A stretch of DNA of 64,000 nt from Endomychus coccineus (lineage: Eukaryota > Arthropoda > Insecta > Coleoptera > Endomychidae), in contig OY294067.1 in assembly GCA_958510875.1 (NCBI GenBank), forward strand, positions 34,150,912 through 34,214,911, written 5' to 3'. Both the position numbers and the translations under genes were made by a program. Under the pieces are notes generated by a model. It saw only the letters and a list, made by a program, of their open reading frames with translations, was not told the origin of the DNA and did no database searches. Positions 12,910 to 22,007 of this stretch are shown in pieces. Each line of letters begins with the position of its first letter. Position 1 is the first letter of the stretch.

Positions 12910-14600
12910 AATCATTATGTTGCAAAAAAAGGAATAAAAAACTCGTAATAATAAGAAGTTTGGTTCAAATTGTTGATTGAAAATGAGACTACAGCAAGTT
13001 TCACAGTTCATCAATTAATTATTAAAACATAATAATGATGAAAATTTGGAAATCAGTTCAATTGATTAATGTGAATGAAAAAAAACATTACTCACATAAT
13101 TCCTATCGAGGTGTTCACACGAGAAAGTAAAGTTTGAATCCCAACATTTCCTCAGTCGATCGCTTATACAGACTTTATTGATGAAATCTTGCAATTTAGA
13201 ACTCACACGGTTATTAAACTTGTCCGGCAGAATGATGCTAATAATGCAGTATGACAGCATTATTTATTATTTGCAGTATGAAAGTATCTGACAATGAAAT
13301 TAACTCCGACTGACAGTTACTTTTGTAATCAGATAATACATTGAAATAAAATATCTGGCAGATTAAGATAGGAATAAAAATGACCTGAAATAATGAAGAA
13401 AAATAGAGATTGGTACCAATTGAATTTGGTAAAAAAAGGGAATTGTCACATTATGTGATAAAAAGGTCTTTCTAGTCTACATCATCAATAACATCAAGGT
13501 GATAGTTTTAGACAGCTATTTCGCTCTCCTGTAACTCATCAATAGAACGAGGAAGCTTGCTACATTAATGTACAGTCTTTGTTGACGGTATACATAACAA
13601 CCCTACATTATAGTGGAAAGACCACAATATCTAACGCCATCTACAAGCAGATGTCTTACTTGGGAATCAAACAATGTGCGACATTGACTGACAGATTTCT
13701 CAGTAGGACATCTCCTCGAAGATGGCTTCAGATATTTTGGTCTTCTCATCATACTGTAGAGTGGTTATGGATCGTTTGGTGACGTGGTTTTACTGATGAG
13801 CTTCAGTAGAGCAAAACGGCTGTTCAGAACTATTAGCTTGTAATGTTATTGAGTGATCTAGACTAGAATGACCTTACAATTGTTATCTGTCAAAAGTCAA
13901 TAAGGAATAAATGGATATATTATTTATTTCTTTATTATTATAATGAATATTAGGTACATATTATTTTCTATTCCTATTCCATTGTATTCCTGTGTAGAGT
14001 GCGGAGGCTGTTAGCTCCGCTTCGCTTCCAATGCGTCCCATTCCGTTGCATTCCATTCCGCGCTACTGTGCTTTCTGTTAACTTGTCTGTCTCATTTTCC
14101 CTTCCTCGCAGCAGTACACGGACAGGAAATTACGGTTCTTTCATATGAATCATTTACCCTTGAATGTGTATTGACAATTCTGCAATTCTATTTTGAAGGA
14201 TTGTTATGAAATTTCTTACTAAAACAAACATTCAATACCCACTAAGGAGGGACCTGAGAATGCTAGAGAACAAACTGCCAAGAGAAAAAATTTTGAATAT
14301 CCATTGTGTATGTATATTATGGCAAGATTATATTCTGAAGTCCTCCAAATCGCACGTTTAACGTACATTATCCTGAATTTGATATGGTGACCAGTATCTT
14401 TCTAAGACGTTTGCCTGAAAAATTGTTCGTCCACCGAAGTTTACAGTAAAGAACACCATCATGTCTCTCATTCTCTTCCTGATGTCATTCAAACAGATCC
14501 AAAATGGTAACTGTGACAAGAGCATATGATGAAGAATTTGGCATACCTATTTGGAAAACGATTAATATAACATAATTGATATAATCGAGATTGAATTGAA
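12910..14600. other. No recognisable feature
   Basis: Short frames only. No coding domain, terminal repeat or RNA gene recognised upstream of the PLE/errantivirus block. Confidence 0.45.
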
Positions 14601-14610
14601 CTTTAGTTAG

Positions 14611-14721
14611 TAATGACTTTTGACCCAGGTATGAATTATATATAATTTTTCGGGAAATAGGTCACACAGAAACATATGATTATTATTTTCATCTTTACGT
14701 ACGAGTAATCGAAATTGTAAC
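14611..14721 (-). repeat. PLE family A left arm of a head-to-head pair
   Basis: The outer end TTTTGACCCAGGTATGAATT at 14619 and the GGGAAATAGGTCACAC block match the arm at 60558-60610. At 14694-14702 CTTTACGTACG is the stem III end of the minus-strand hammerhead, but the rest of the ribozyme is missing. It is joined directly to an inverted partner at 14730. Confidence 0.68.
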
Positions 14722-14749
14722 AATAATGAGTTACAATTTCGATTACTCG
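14702..14749. repeat. Perfect 20-bp inverted repeat at the PLE head-to-head junction
   Basis: CGAGTAATCGAAATTGTAAC at 14702-14721 and its exact reverse complement at 14730-14749 are separated by 8 bp. The right arm is native family A sequence (compare 61866-61885); the left arm is an inverted copy of it. In RNA this would be a strong hairpin. Confidence 0.85.
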
Positions 14750-14777
14750 TGTTTCTGTTCGTTTCGACAACGTGGGC
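14730..14777 (+). repeat. PLE family A right arm, 5' piece (split by the errantivirus)
   Basis: ACTCGTGTTTCTGTTCGTTT at 14744 and the following GACAACGTGGGC match 61875-61910 of the family A right arm. The arm resumes at 22004 on the far side of the inserted provirus. Confidence 0.8.
14774..14777. repeat. Left target-site duplication of errantivirus (GGGC)
   Basis: GGGC abuts the left LTR, and the same four bases follow the right LTR at 22004-22007. Removing the element restores a continuous PLE arm. Because of shared bases, a 5-bp GGGCA duplication with LTRs shifted by one base is equally possible. Confidence 0.75.
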
Positions 14778-14973
14778 AATTATATGGTGAAGTCCGATGA
14801 CACCGTGGAATACGAAACCGCGGCGTGTGCAATCCCACGCCAGTCATTGCACGTTATATGTATATTGTTAAGTTAGTTCTGTAGTAGCTTTGCTCGAATA
14901 AAGTTAGCAGTAATTCATCATTGTAAAGTTTATTCTTTTTTAAAAACTGAATTCATAAATTTTACATTTAATT
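14778..14973 (+). repeat. 5' LTR of the errantivirus
   Basis: 196 bp, starting AATTATATGGTGAAG and ending TTACATTTAATT, identical base for base to the right LTR 7,030 bp downstream. It contains an AATAAA polyadenylation signal at 14897-14902. CCAGTCATTGCACG near 14840 resembles an arthropod initiator and could mark the transcription start; no TATA box is obvious. Ends follow the AATT...AATT choice, which gives a 4-bp target duplication. Confidence 0.93.
14897..14902 (+). promoter_or_regulatory. LTR polyadenylation signal AATAAA
   Basis: AATAAA within the left LTR; the functional copy for the full transcript would be the identical hexamer at 21927-21932 in the right LTR. Confidence 0.6.
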
Positions 14974-14990
14974 GGCGCAGTCGGTAGGAT
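14974..14990 (+). other. Primer-binding site, probably tRNA-Ser type
   Basis: GGCGCAGTCGGTAGGAT directly follows the left LTR; with the last LTR base it reads TGGCGCAGTCGGTAGG. This is the primer-binding sequence I recall for the Drosophila 17.6/297 group, reported as complementary to the 3' end of a serine tRNA. The assignment to tRNA-Ser is from memory of that group. Confidence 0.75.
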
Positions 14991-15200
14991 AGTGTCCGTA
15001 TCCCTTTCGAAAAACAAAACATCGCAGAAGATACGTTAGCTCCAGCTATTTAGACGCTTTCGAAAGAACCAGAACAAAACGTTCTCGTCCTGAAGTCCCA
15101 GAGGTTGGTTTCTCCGAAAACTACGAAACGTAAGTGTTGAGCAAACCTCCTTTACATTTGTGAATCACCCTTCCTTTCATTCAATCCGAAGTTTTGTTTG

Positions 15201-16559
15201 ATGAGTAACTATTCAAGTAACTCTGATCTTACAGACTTGTCAGATATTGAAACAGAAAATACCGTTCGAGGTAAAATAATTTTAAAACCCTCCAAATTAG
15301 ATTTAACTTGCAATTCTAATTGTTCTAATATCGAAATAATTAACATGGATTATGCTGCTGGAAAAATGGCAGACACTATTCCATTTTTCGATGGAAATAG
15401 TGATTTTTTAGAAATGTATATTAAACTAGTAGATTCAGTGTATAACAATTATGGTTGTACAAATAACAATGCTTTGAACAGTTCCATATTTAATACAATC
15501 GTGTCTAGATTCACGGGCGAAGCCCAACAATTTATATTTTGTCAACCTGATTTGAATACATGGCCGGAAATAAGAACAGCCTTAAGAAACAAATTCAAAG
15601 ATACAACTGACATGAGTGTTTCAACTCAAGAATTGATGCGTATGCACCCTGATCGTGGTGAGAATTTAATTAATTTTACCATTAGACTAAAAACTATGAA
15701 GAATAAAATAAATGTTAATGTACAAGGTAATTCAGAACTCACAGCTGAAATGAAACAAGCTCTGATTTCTTTGAATGAAAAGAATGCACTCAATGTACTG
15801 AAAGCAGTGTCTCCAACAGAATTTCGACAATTAATCAATGAACATAAACCACGCGATATAGAACATTCTATTTCGTTAGCTGAAAAATATGAATCTGAAC
15901 AAATCACACTCAATAATATCCGTAATTCTCATAGACCATTAAACAATATAAAAATGCAGAGGCAAAATCAATTTCCCAATTTCAGACAAAATCAACCAAT
16001 TCAAGCTTTCATAAGACCGAATACTAATAACTTTTATCCAAATTTTCAAAATCAGAATAAGATCGCATTTCCCAGTCAGCCGATAAATATTCAATCAATT
16101 CCAACACCACAACGTAAACTACCAACTAATTCTCAAGTATTTGGGAAACCTACGAATGTGTTCAGACCAAATAGAAATAATGTTCCAAATTATCCCAAAC
16201 CTGAACCCATGTCAACGGTAACAAAATATACAATGTCATATCAAAGTAACAAATTTCCTCAACAACATCAATCCACTTTTAGACCGCAATATCGAAGTCA
16301 ATATCCTAATTACACATTCGAAGAATTGCATAATGTTGAACAAACAGCTGAATCTGATAATTACGATAACGTAGATCCCAACGCTGATGTGTACAATGAA
16401 TATGAACCCATGAGTTATTCAAGTACAAATCCCAGAAACGAAGATTCTTATTACAGTCATAATTCAACTAACAATTCACAGGAATATGCAGAACCTGAAA
16501 CTGTATATGATAATGTTCATTTTTTAGACGACGATCTTCAATCATACCCCAACGAATAG
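15201..16559 (+). CDS. gag: Gag polyprotein of the errantivirus
   Basis: 452 residues from the ATG at 15201, the first ATG of the open frame. The middle (about residues 50-235) has the look of an errantiviral Gag: MADTIPFFDGNSDFLEMYIK, then hydrophobic helices including FNTIVSRFTGEAQQF and a LRNKFKD segment. There is no CCHC zinc knuckle, as expected for errantiviruses. The C-terminal 190 residues are rich in Asn, Gln, Pro and Tyr and of low complexity, probably disordered. Gag would assemble the intracellular particle and bind genomic RNA. The 227-bp leader between the LTR and the ATG holds the primer-binding site. Pol lies in the -1 frame and overlaps the last 46 bases; a slippery site lies at 16520-16526. 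No internal stops. Role is from family knowledge; the call depends mainly on position and the match of architecture. Confidence 0.88.
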   Translation: MSNYSSNSDLTDLSDIETENTVRGKIILKPSKLDLTCNSNCSNIEIINMDYAAGKMADTIPFFDGNSDFLEMYIKLVDSVYNNYGCTNNNALNSSIFNTIVSRFTGEAQQFIFCQPDLNTWPEIRTALRNKFKDTTDMSVSTQELMRMHPDRGENLINFTIRLKTMKNKINVNVQGNSELTAEMKQALISLNEKNALNVLKAVSPTEFRQLINEHKPRDIEHSISLAEKYESEQITLNNIRNSHRPLNNIKMQRQNQFPNFRQNQPIQAFIRPNTNNFYPNFQNQNKIAFPSQPINIQSIPTPQRKLPTNSQVFGKPTNVFRPNRNNVPNYPKPEPMSTVTKYTMSYQSNKFPQQHQSTFRPQYRSQYPNYTFEELHNVEQTAESDNYDNVDPNADVYNEYEPMSYSSTNPRNEDSYYSHNSTNNSQEYAEPETVYDNVHFLDDDLQSYPNE

Positions 16560-19500
16560 AAGTAAATGCATTGCAAGCTAATTCATTGCCCTACATAGAA
16601 ATAGCTAAACCTAAGATAAAATTACTTATAGATACAGGATGTTACATTTCAATGCTTAGACCTTACGTAGCTGAAAATCACTTTCCGTTTAATATATATT
16701 CAAGTAATACACCTATATCAACATGTACAGGGACGAAATTAGCACTTACAAAATGCAAAATACCGGCATTTGAAGAATTTAATAGTACTGATACTTTAGA
16801 ATTTGTACTTTTTCCCTTTCACGATTATTTTGATGGTATAATTGGAATCAGAGATTTACAAAAACTAAATTTGAATATTGATTTGAAAAAGCAATGTCTT
16901 TATAATAATAACTTAACGATACCCTTCAAATACAGGCAAGATTTTGAATTTCAGAAACTTGAACTACCTGCCAAATCTACTATCATGAAAAATATTCGAA
17001 CTAATCTCAACGACGGTGAATATTTATTGCCCGCTTGTGACTTTAGTTCCATCACATGTGAACCTTGTGTTATAAAAGTAAAAGATAATTATACATCCTT
17101 AGAATTCACTAATCCACACGATAAAACACAACTTTTACATTTTAGCTACAAAGCTTTAAATAATCACGTAACTCCATATTCCGAAGAAACATATGAATGT
17201 TTCAATATTGAACAATTTTATGATAATATCAGAACAGACCAACATGTAGATCTAAAACAAATCCGCACTTCACATTTAAATAGCGAAGAAAAATATGCAT
17301 TAATAAATTTGCTGAAACAATATCGAGAAATATTACATGACAACGACAAAAAACTTACCTTTACAAAGACAGTTAAACATGAAATTAAAACTACTGACGA
17401 AATTCCTGTTCATACTAAAACTTATCGTTACCCTTATATTCATAAAGAAGAAGTAAACCGACAAATTACAAAAATGTTAGATGATGGTATCATCAGACCA
17501 TCACAGTCACCATGGAGCTCTCCTATATGGATTGTTCCGAAGAAATCCGATGCGAGTGGCAAGAAAAAATGGAGAATTGTAGTTGACTATCGTCGAGTCA
17601 ATGACAAAACTATAGAGGACCGCTATCCTCTACCAAATATTTCTGATATCCTCGATAAGCTTGGGAGATGTCAATATTTCACTACTCTAGATCTAGCTTC
17701 CGGTTTCCATCAGATAGAGATGCACCCATCTTCTATACAGAAAACGGCATTCAATGTCGAAAATGGACATTATGAATTCGTACGCATGCCCATGGGATTG
17801 AAAAATTCCCCCGCGACCTTTCAAAGAGTAATGGACGAGGTCCTGAAAGACGTTCAAAATAAAATTTGTCTTGTTTATATGGACGATATAATAATATTTT
17901 CCACCTCTCTTCAAGAGCATTTAAGTAATCTTAAACAAGTATTTGAAAGATTAAGATCAGCCGGATTCAAAATTCAATTAGATAAATCTGAGTTTCTACA
18001 GAAACGTGTAGAGTTCCTAGGACACGTAATTACGCCTGATGGAATTTCGCCAAATCCAAAGAAAATAGAAGCAATTTCCAAATTTCCAATTCCGAAATCT
18101 CAAAAAGAAATTAAATCATTTTTAGGTTTAGTGGGCTATTATCGGAAATTTATCAATAACTTCGCGAAATTGACTAAACCAATGACAAACTGTCTTAAGA
18201 AAAATATGAAAGTAGAACACACACCAGACTTTGTAAAAGCTTTCCAAACTTGCAAAGATATTATTTCTAACGGACCCATATTACAACATCCTGACTTTAC
18301 GAAGCCATTTATTTTGACCACAGACGCTTCAAATTTTGCCGTAGGTGCTGTACTTTCACAAGGTACTATAGGTAGCGACCTACCAATAGCTTATGCAAGT
18401 CGTACACTTAACCCGGCAGAAATTAATTACAGCACTATTCAGAAAGAGCTGTTGAGTATAGTCTGGGCGGTAAAATATTTTAGGCCCTACCTATACGGAG
18501 TAAAATTCGACATAGTGTCAGATCATAAGCCGTTACAATGGCTATTTTCACTTAAAGAACCCAGTTCGAAACTTGTCCGGTGGAGATTAAAATTAGAAGA
18601 ATACGACTACACTATAAAATATAAAAAAGGAAAATTAAACACAAATGCAGACGCACTATCACGAGTAGAAATAAATGCGATGGAAAACGACAATGCTTCA
18701 ATGATAGTCAATATTACTGACGAAGACATTGAACGAATTATCGACCAAGAAATCCCCAATAATAACGATCATAATAATGACGATACAGAAACTGTACATA
18801 CTAGTCATGAAAATCCAATTTTAGAGGTAAAATATACCGACAAAGCTATTAACACATACAAAAATCAAGTTGTTATTCTCGTAAAAGATCGCGAAAAAAT
18901 TGTAGTTAATAAAATATTCGATCATACTAGACTTATCCTTATCATAACAAAAGACACCAGTGAAGAATACATTCGAAACGTGATACGCGAAAGAATTAAA
19001 CCCGACACCTTACACTGTATGTATTTCAACAATGAAAACGCGAAGCTGAAGTTCATTAGAATATTACAAAACAATTTCAATAAATCGCTGAAAATAATCA
19101 TTAGCAATAACATACTCACGAACATCACAGAAAAGGTAGACCAAACTCAGAAAATCAAATATCAGCACGAAACAAAGACATGTCACCGTGGCATTCAAGA
19201 AACTACACAAGCACTTAAGAGATTATACTATTGGCCCAAATTAGACCAAGATGTACAAGAATATATCAATACTTGCGAAATATGTCAAGTAACTAAATAT
19301 GAAAGACATCCACATGCAATCATTTATAAACCAACACCTATTGGGAATGCTCCTTTTGAACATATTTATACAGATACCTTCAAAATTGATAATACCTCTT
19401 ATTTGACAGTAATAGATAGTTTCTCAAAATTTGGACAAGCTATTCCGATTAATACATGCAACGCGATAGAAATACTAAACGCTCTAATTAATTCATTTAG

Positions 19501-20275
19501 TCATCACGGAATTCCAAGAAAAATCACTTGCGATAATGGTGTAGAATTCAAAAACGCAGTCATTGAAGGACTCGCGAAATTGTATAGTATAGAATTACAT
19601 TTCATAACAAATTTACATCCTGATAGTAACAGCCCAGTTGAACGCTTCCACTCTACATTAATAGAATCAATAAGAGTTCTCAAAAATACAAATAATAAAT
19701 CTAATATAGCTCAGCATGTACCAAACGCTATCTTAGCTTATAATAATTCAATCCATTCTAGCACTGGATTTACACCTTTTCAAATAATTAAAGCTAATCC
19801 TCAAGAAAAAACACCTTTCGATTTCTTAAATACTAAAGAAACATTTGAAACGTATGTAAAAGAACACGCAGATATACTCAAAACGTTAGAACCAATTATT
19901 AAAGACCGAATAACCCTAAGTCAAACAAAATCTTTAACAAAAAAGAACGAGAAAAGAAAGAAACCACCCGTATTGAAATTAAATAGACCTATCTATGTAA
20001 AAACACCAGGTCGTATACCAAAAAGTCAGAATCGCTATACCCGAGCTACCAATCCCGAGGATTTAGGTAATGAAAAATTCATATCATCAAAAAAAGTTTA
20101 TCACAAATCAATTATTAAGCCACAACGTTTGTTACAGGATCATGGAAATGATAATACACATAATATCTCTCTTAACGCTGACCAACATAATACGATCGCA
20201 GAACGTACAAATAGAGACGCTACGGAAACCGATTCTTCCTGTGCAACGAGGCCGGGCACGAGTCGTAATAAGTAA
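16514..20275 (+). CDS. pol: Pol polyprotein of the errantivirus: protease, reverse transcriptase, RNase H, integrase
   Basis: The -1 frame is open from 16514 (after a stop at 16511) to 20275, so Pol is expected as a Gag-Pol fusion by frameshifting. Residues are counted from the codon at 16571, which is TTG and not a likely start. Protease: LLIDTG with D21-T22-G23. Reverse transcriptase: LDLASGFHQIEM, then YMDD at 436-439. RNase H: D585 (TTDAS), E626 (IQKELLSIVWA), D651 (VSDHKPL). Integrase: zinc-binding H866-x5-H872-x29-C902-x2-C905, then the catalytic triad D935, D988, E1024 with exactly 35 residues between the last two (DD35E). All catalytic residues are present and there are no stops, so the enzyme set looks intact. 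It copies the RNA genome into DNA and inserts it. Pol overlaps the start of env by about 200 bases. Confidence 0.95.
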   Translation, partial: CSFFRRRSSIIPQRIEVNALQANSLPYIEIAKPKIKLLIDTGCYISMLRPYVAENHFPFNIYSSNTPISTCTGTKLALTKCKIPAFEEFNSTDTLEFVLFPFHDYFDGIIGIRDLQKLNLNIDLKKQCLYNNNLTIPFKYRQDFEFQKLELPAKSTIMKNIRTNLNDGEYLLPACDFSSITCEPCVIKVKDNYTSLEFTNPHDKTQLLHFSYKALNNHVTPYSEETYECFNIEQFYDNIRTDQHVDLKQIRTSHLNSEEKYALINLLKQYREILHDNDKKLTFTKTVKHEIKTTDEIPVHTKTYRYPYIHKEEVNRQITKMLDDGIIRPSQSPWSSPIWIVPKKSDASGKKKWRIVVDYRRVNDKTIEDRYPLPNISDILDKLGRCQYFTTLDLASGFHQIEMHPSSIQKTAFNVENGHYEFVRMPMGLKNSPATFQRVMDEVLKDVQNKICLVYMDDIIIFSTSLQEHLSNLKQVFERLRSAGFKIQLDKSEFLQKRVEFLGHVITPDGISPNPKKIEAISKFPIPKSQKEIKSFLGLVGYYRKFINNFAKLTKPMTNCLKKNMKVEHTPDFVKAFQTCKDIISNGPILQHPDFTKPFILTTDASNFAVGAVLSQGTIGSDLPIAYASRTLNPAEINYSTIQKELLSIVWAVKYFRPYLYGVKFDIVSDHKPLQWLFSLKEPSSKLVRWRLKLEEYDYTIKYKKGKLNTNADALSRVEINAMENDNASMIVNITDEDIERIIDQEIPNNNDHNNDDTETVHTSHENPILEVKYTDKAINTYKNQVVILVKDREKIVVNKIFDHTRLILIITKDTSEEYIRNVIRERIKPDTLHCMYFNNENAKLKFIRILQNNFNKSLKIIISNNILTNITEKVDQTQKIKYQHETKTCHRGIQETTQALKRLYYWPKLDQDVQEYINTCEICQVTKYERHPHAIIYKPTPIGNAPFEHIYTDTFKIDNTSYLTVIDSFSKFGQAIPINTCNAIEILNALINSFSHHGIPRKITCDNGVEFKNAVIEGLAKLYSIELHFITNLHPDSNSPVERFHSTLIESIRVLKNTNNKSNIAQHVPNAILAYNNSIHSSTGFTPFQIIKANPQEKTPFDFLNTKETFETYVKEHADILKTLEPIIKDRITLSQTKSLTKKNEKRKKPPVLKLNRPIYVKTPGRIPKSQNRYTRATNPEDLGNEKFISSKKVYHKSIIKPQRLLQDHGNDNTHNISLNADQHNTIAERTNRDATETDSSCATRPGTSRNK
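16520..16526 (+). other. -1 ribosomal frameshift heptamer T TTT TTA
   Basis: In the gag frame the bases read T|TTT|TTA, fitting the X XXY YYZ rule for tandem tRNA slippage. Slippage puts ribosomes into the pol frame, which has a stop just upstream (16511-16513) and gag stops just downstream (16557-16559). The same heptamer is used by several retroviruses. I did not identify the downstream stimulatory structure. Confidence 0.75.
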
Positions 20276-21830
20276 ACATACATTCCTTTACCATATAAAC
20301 GTAGATCATTTAAAAACGCTTGTCAATGAAGCATACGAACAAATTCTATCAGCCGAAAACCGTATGAGGTCCCCTAATCAATACCTTGCAAATGTGCTTG
20401 ACAATAAACGAAAACGTATCATTGAACAAATACACAAATATGCCGAAAGTCTACATTATCTGATACCTAGTCGTAAAAGACGTGGAATTATGAATTTCGT
20501 AGGCAAAATTCAGAATTGGGCCTTTGGTACTATGGATGACGATGATCGCCAGTACATTAACACTTATCTTAATAGCTTAAATGACAATGAAAACAATCTA
20601 CATTCAGACTTGCAAACGCAGCAAACTCTATTAAAAAATATAACTCGAGAGTACAACGATGCTATCAAAACATTAAGTTACAACCAAAACAACATATATA
20701 AAGAGATAAACACCATATTGAATAACACCTCTGACAGAACGCAAAGTATCGCAGATGTGCTGGAAATTTCAATAATATTAGATAACTTCTCAGCACAATT
20801 AAACGAAATTGGTCAATTAATAGAACAAATTAAAATAGCTCTAGCGTTCGCACATCTTAATGTATTGCATAGTTCCATTTTACCCCCAAAACAGTTATTC
20901 TCGATATTAGAACAAACAGAAGAGTTATATCCAGGAGATAATATACCTCAGTTAGTCAATATTCATAACTATTATCAAATAATGTCTGCACAAGTTCTCA
21001 TTGATAGCGAAATGATCATCTTTAAAATTCACATACCCATCGTAAAATCTTCATATAATTATCTACATCTGTATCCTATCCCAATCCAAAATAAGATTTT
21101 GATAATCCAACACCCCTACCTATTGCTCAACGACTTAGATTATTGGATCACCGAAGAGGATTGTCCCGAATTAGAAGATACGTACTACTGTCGTCAAATT
21201 ATCCTATCGAAAGAAGAATCCTGTATACCCGATCTTCTTAGAGGACTTAAGAATGAATGCCGTCACCTACGAGTCAACATATCAATGGATCTAGTAGAAC
21301 AAATAACATCAGATACTGTCCTGGTAACCCCGAAAACTGAAATACAAATTAAAAGCTATTGCCCGCAAGAAGGAATACATCTTCTCAAAGATGCCAGTGT
21401 GATTCACCTACACCACTGCGAAGTTGAAATAAACGATGTAACATATACAGAGTTTAAAACCTTCAATAACGATTTCCTATTTGAAACACCCAAAATTGAA
21501 TTCAACTCACAGAAGGAATTAAATAGCGAACCCCTGCAACTGAAAACAACCAAACTGAATGAAATCCAGAATTTAATGAAAGCTGCTGAAAATCTGAAAC
21601 TTCATGAAATTATTACACCAAAATCAACATATTTGGAATGGACCAACACCTCATTAATCATCGTAATCGTTATAACATGCCTAATACTATTCTGCTTCAG
21701 AAGATCAATTGAAAAATACTTTACAAATTTATGGAAGTCAAAGTCGACACCGACTCTCGAAAAAACTCCTCCACAGGAACCCCGTTTTTCCGATCTTCGA
21801 GGGGAGGAATTATATGGTGAAGTCCGATGA
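20070..21830 (+). CDS. env: Env glycoprotein of the errantivirus
   Basis: Open frame of 586 codons; residues are counted from the ATG at 20070. The more likely signal peptide begins at M25 (20142): MEMIIHIISLLTLTNIIRS is a good hydrophobic leader. A furin-type site RKRR lies at 135-138 (20472-20483), followed by GIMNFVGKIQNWAFGTMDDDDR, which resembles the fusion-peptide region of errantiviral and baculoviral F-type fusion proteins. The middle is helix-rich and Gln/Asn-rich with Cys-containing segments further on. A transmembrane segment spans about 528-543 (SLIIVIVITCLILFCF), leaving a cytoplasmic tail of about 43 residues. The start overlaps the end of pol, and the stop at 21828-21830 lies inside the right LTR. 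In this family env is translated from a spliced RNA; I could not fix the splice sites. No internal stops. Envelope would allow particle transfer between cells; function is inferred. Confidence 0.9.
   Translation: MKNSYHQKKFITNQLLSHNVCYRIMEMIIHIISLLTLTNIIRSQNVQIETLRKPILPVQRGRARVVISKHTFLYHINVDHLKTLVNEAYEQILSAENRMRSPNQYLANVLDNKRKRIIEQIHKYAESLHYLIPSRKRRGIMNFVGKIQNWAFGTMDDDDRQYINTYLNSLNDNENNLHSDLQTQQTLLKNITREYNDAIKTLSYNQNNIYKEINTILNNTSDRTQSIADVLEISIILDNFSAQLNEIGQLIEQIKIALAFAHLNVLHSSILPPKQLFSILEQTEELYPGDNIPQLVNIHNYYQIMSAQVLIDSEMIIFKIHIPIVKSSYNYLHLYPIPIQNKILIIQHPYLLLNDLDYWITEEDCPELEDTYYCRQIILSKEESCIPDLLRGLKNECRHLRVNISMDLVEQITSDTVLVTPKTEIQIKSYCPQEGIHLLKDASVIHLHHCEVEINDVTYTEFKTFNNDFLFETPKIEFNSQKELNSEPLQLKTTKLNEIQNLMKAAENLKLHEIITPKSTYLEWTNTSLIIVIVITCLILFCFRRSIEKYFTNLWKSKSTPTLEKTPPQEPRFSDLRGEELYGEVR
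21799..21807 (+). other. Polypurine tract
   Basis: GAGGGGAGG immediately precedes the right LTR and is the expected primer for plus-strand DNA synthesis. It lies within the 3' end of env. Confidence 0.82.
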
Positions 21831-22003
21831 CACCGTGGAATACGAAACCGCGGCGTGTGCAATCCCACGCCAGTCATTGCACGTTATATGTATATTGTTA
21901 AGTTAGTTCTGTAGTAGCTTTGCTCGAATAAAGTTAGCAGTAATTCATCATTGTAAAGTTTATTCTTTTTTAAAAACTGAATTCATAAATTTTACATTTA
22001 ATT
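21808..22003 (+). repeat. 3' LTR of the errantivirus
   Basis: 196 bp identical to the left LTR, with AATAAA at 21927-21932. It also holds the last 23 bases of env including the stop codon, so this part of U3 is under coding constraint. Confidence 0.93.
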
Positions 22004-22007
22004 GGGC
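22004..22007. repeat. Right target-site duplication of errantivirus (GGGC)
   Basis: Matches 14774-14777 and is followed by ACATTAAATTGGAATTAGTG, the continuation of the interrupted PLE arm (compare 61910-61930). Confidence 0.75.

Larger units (their letters stand above)
14778..22003 (+). mobile_element. Apparently complete errantivirus-like (Gypsy-lineage) LTR retroelement
   Basis: A 7,226-bp element with two LTRs, a primer-binding site next to the left LTR, gag, pol and env in the usual order, a polypurine tract before the right LTR and a 4-bp target duplication. The two 196-bp LTRs read as identical along their whole length, which points to a recent insertion because LTRs are identical when an element integrates. 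All three reading frames are open without internal stops. The env gene with a proprotein-cleavage site places it with the insect errantiviruses rather than with env-less Gypsy elements. The element is inserted in the right arm of a PLE pair (14730-14777 and 22004-22190). I infer it may still be capable of expression; no experimental evidence can be drawn from sequence. Confidence 0.93.

Noticed and set aside
13791..13830. ACTGATGAGC near 13789 as another hammerhead core
   Set aside because: No GAAA at the right spacing and no pairing for stems I or III.
15198..15200. TTG at 15198 as gag start
   Set aside because: The ATG directly following at 15201 is the natural start.
16571..16573. TTG at 16571 as a start codon for pol
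   Set aside because: Eukaryotic pol is unlikely to start at TTG; the frame is open upstream to 16514 and a correctly phased slippery heptamer explains expression.
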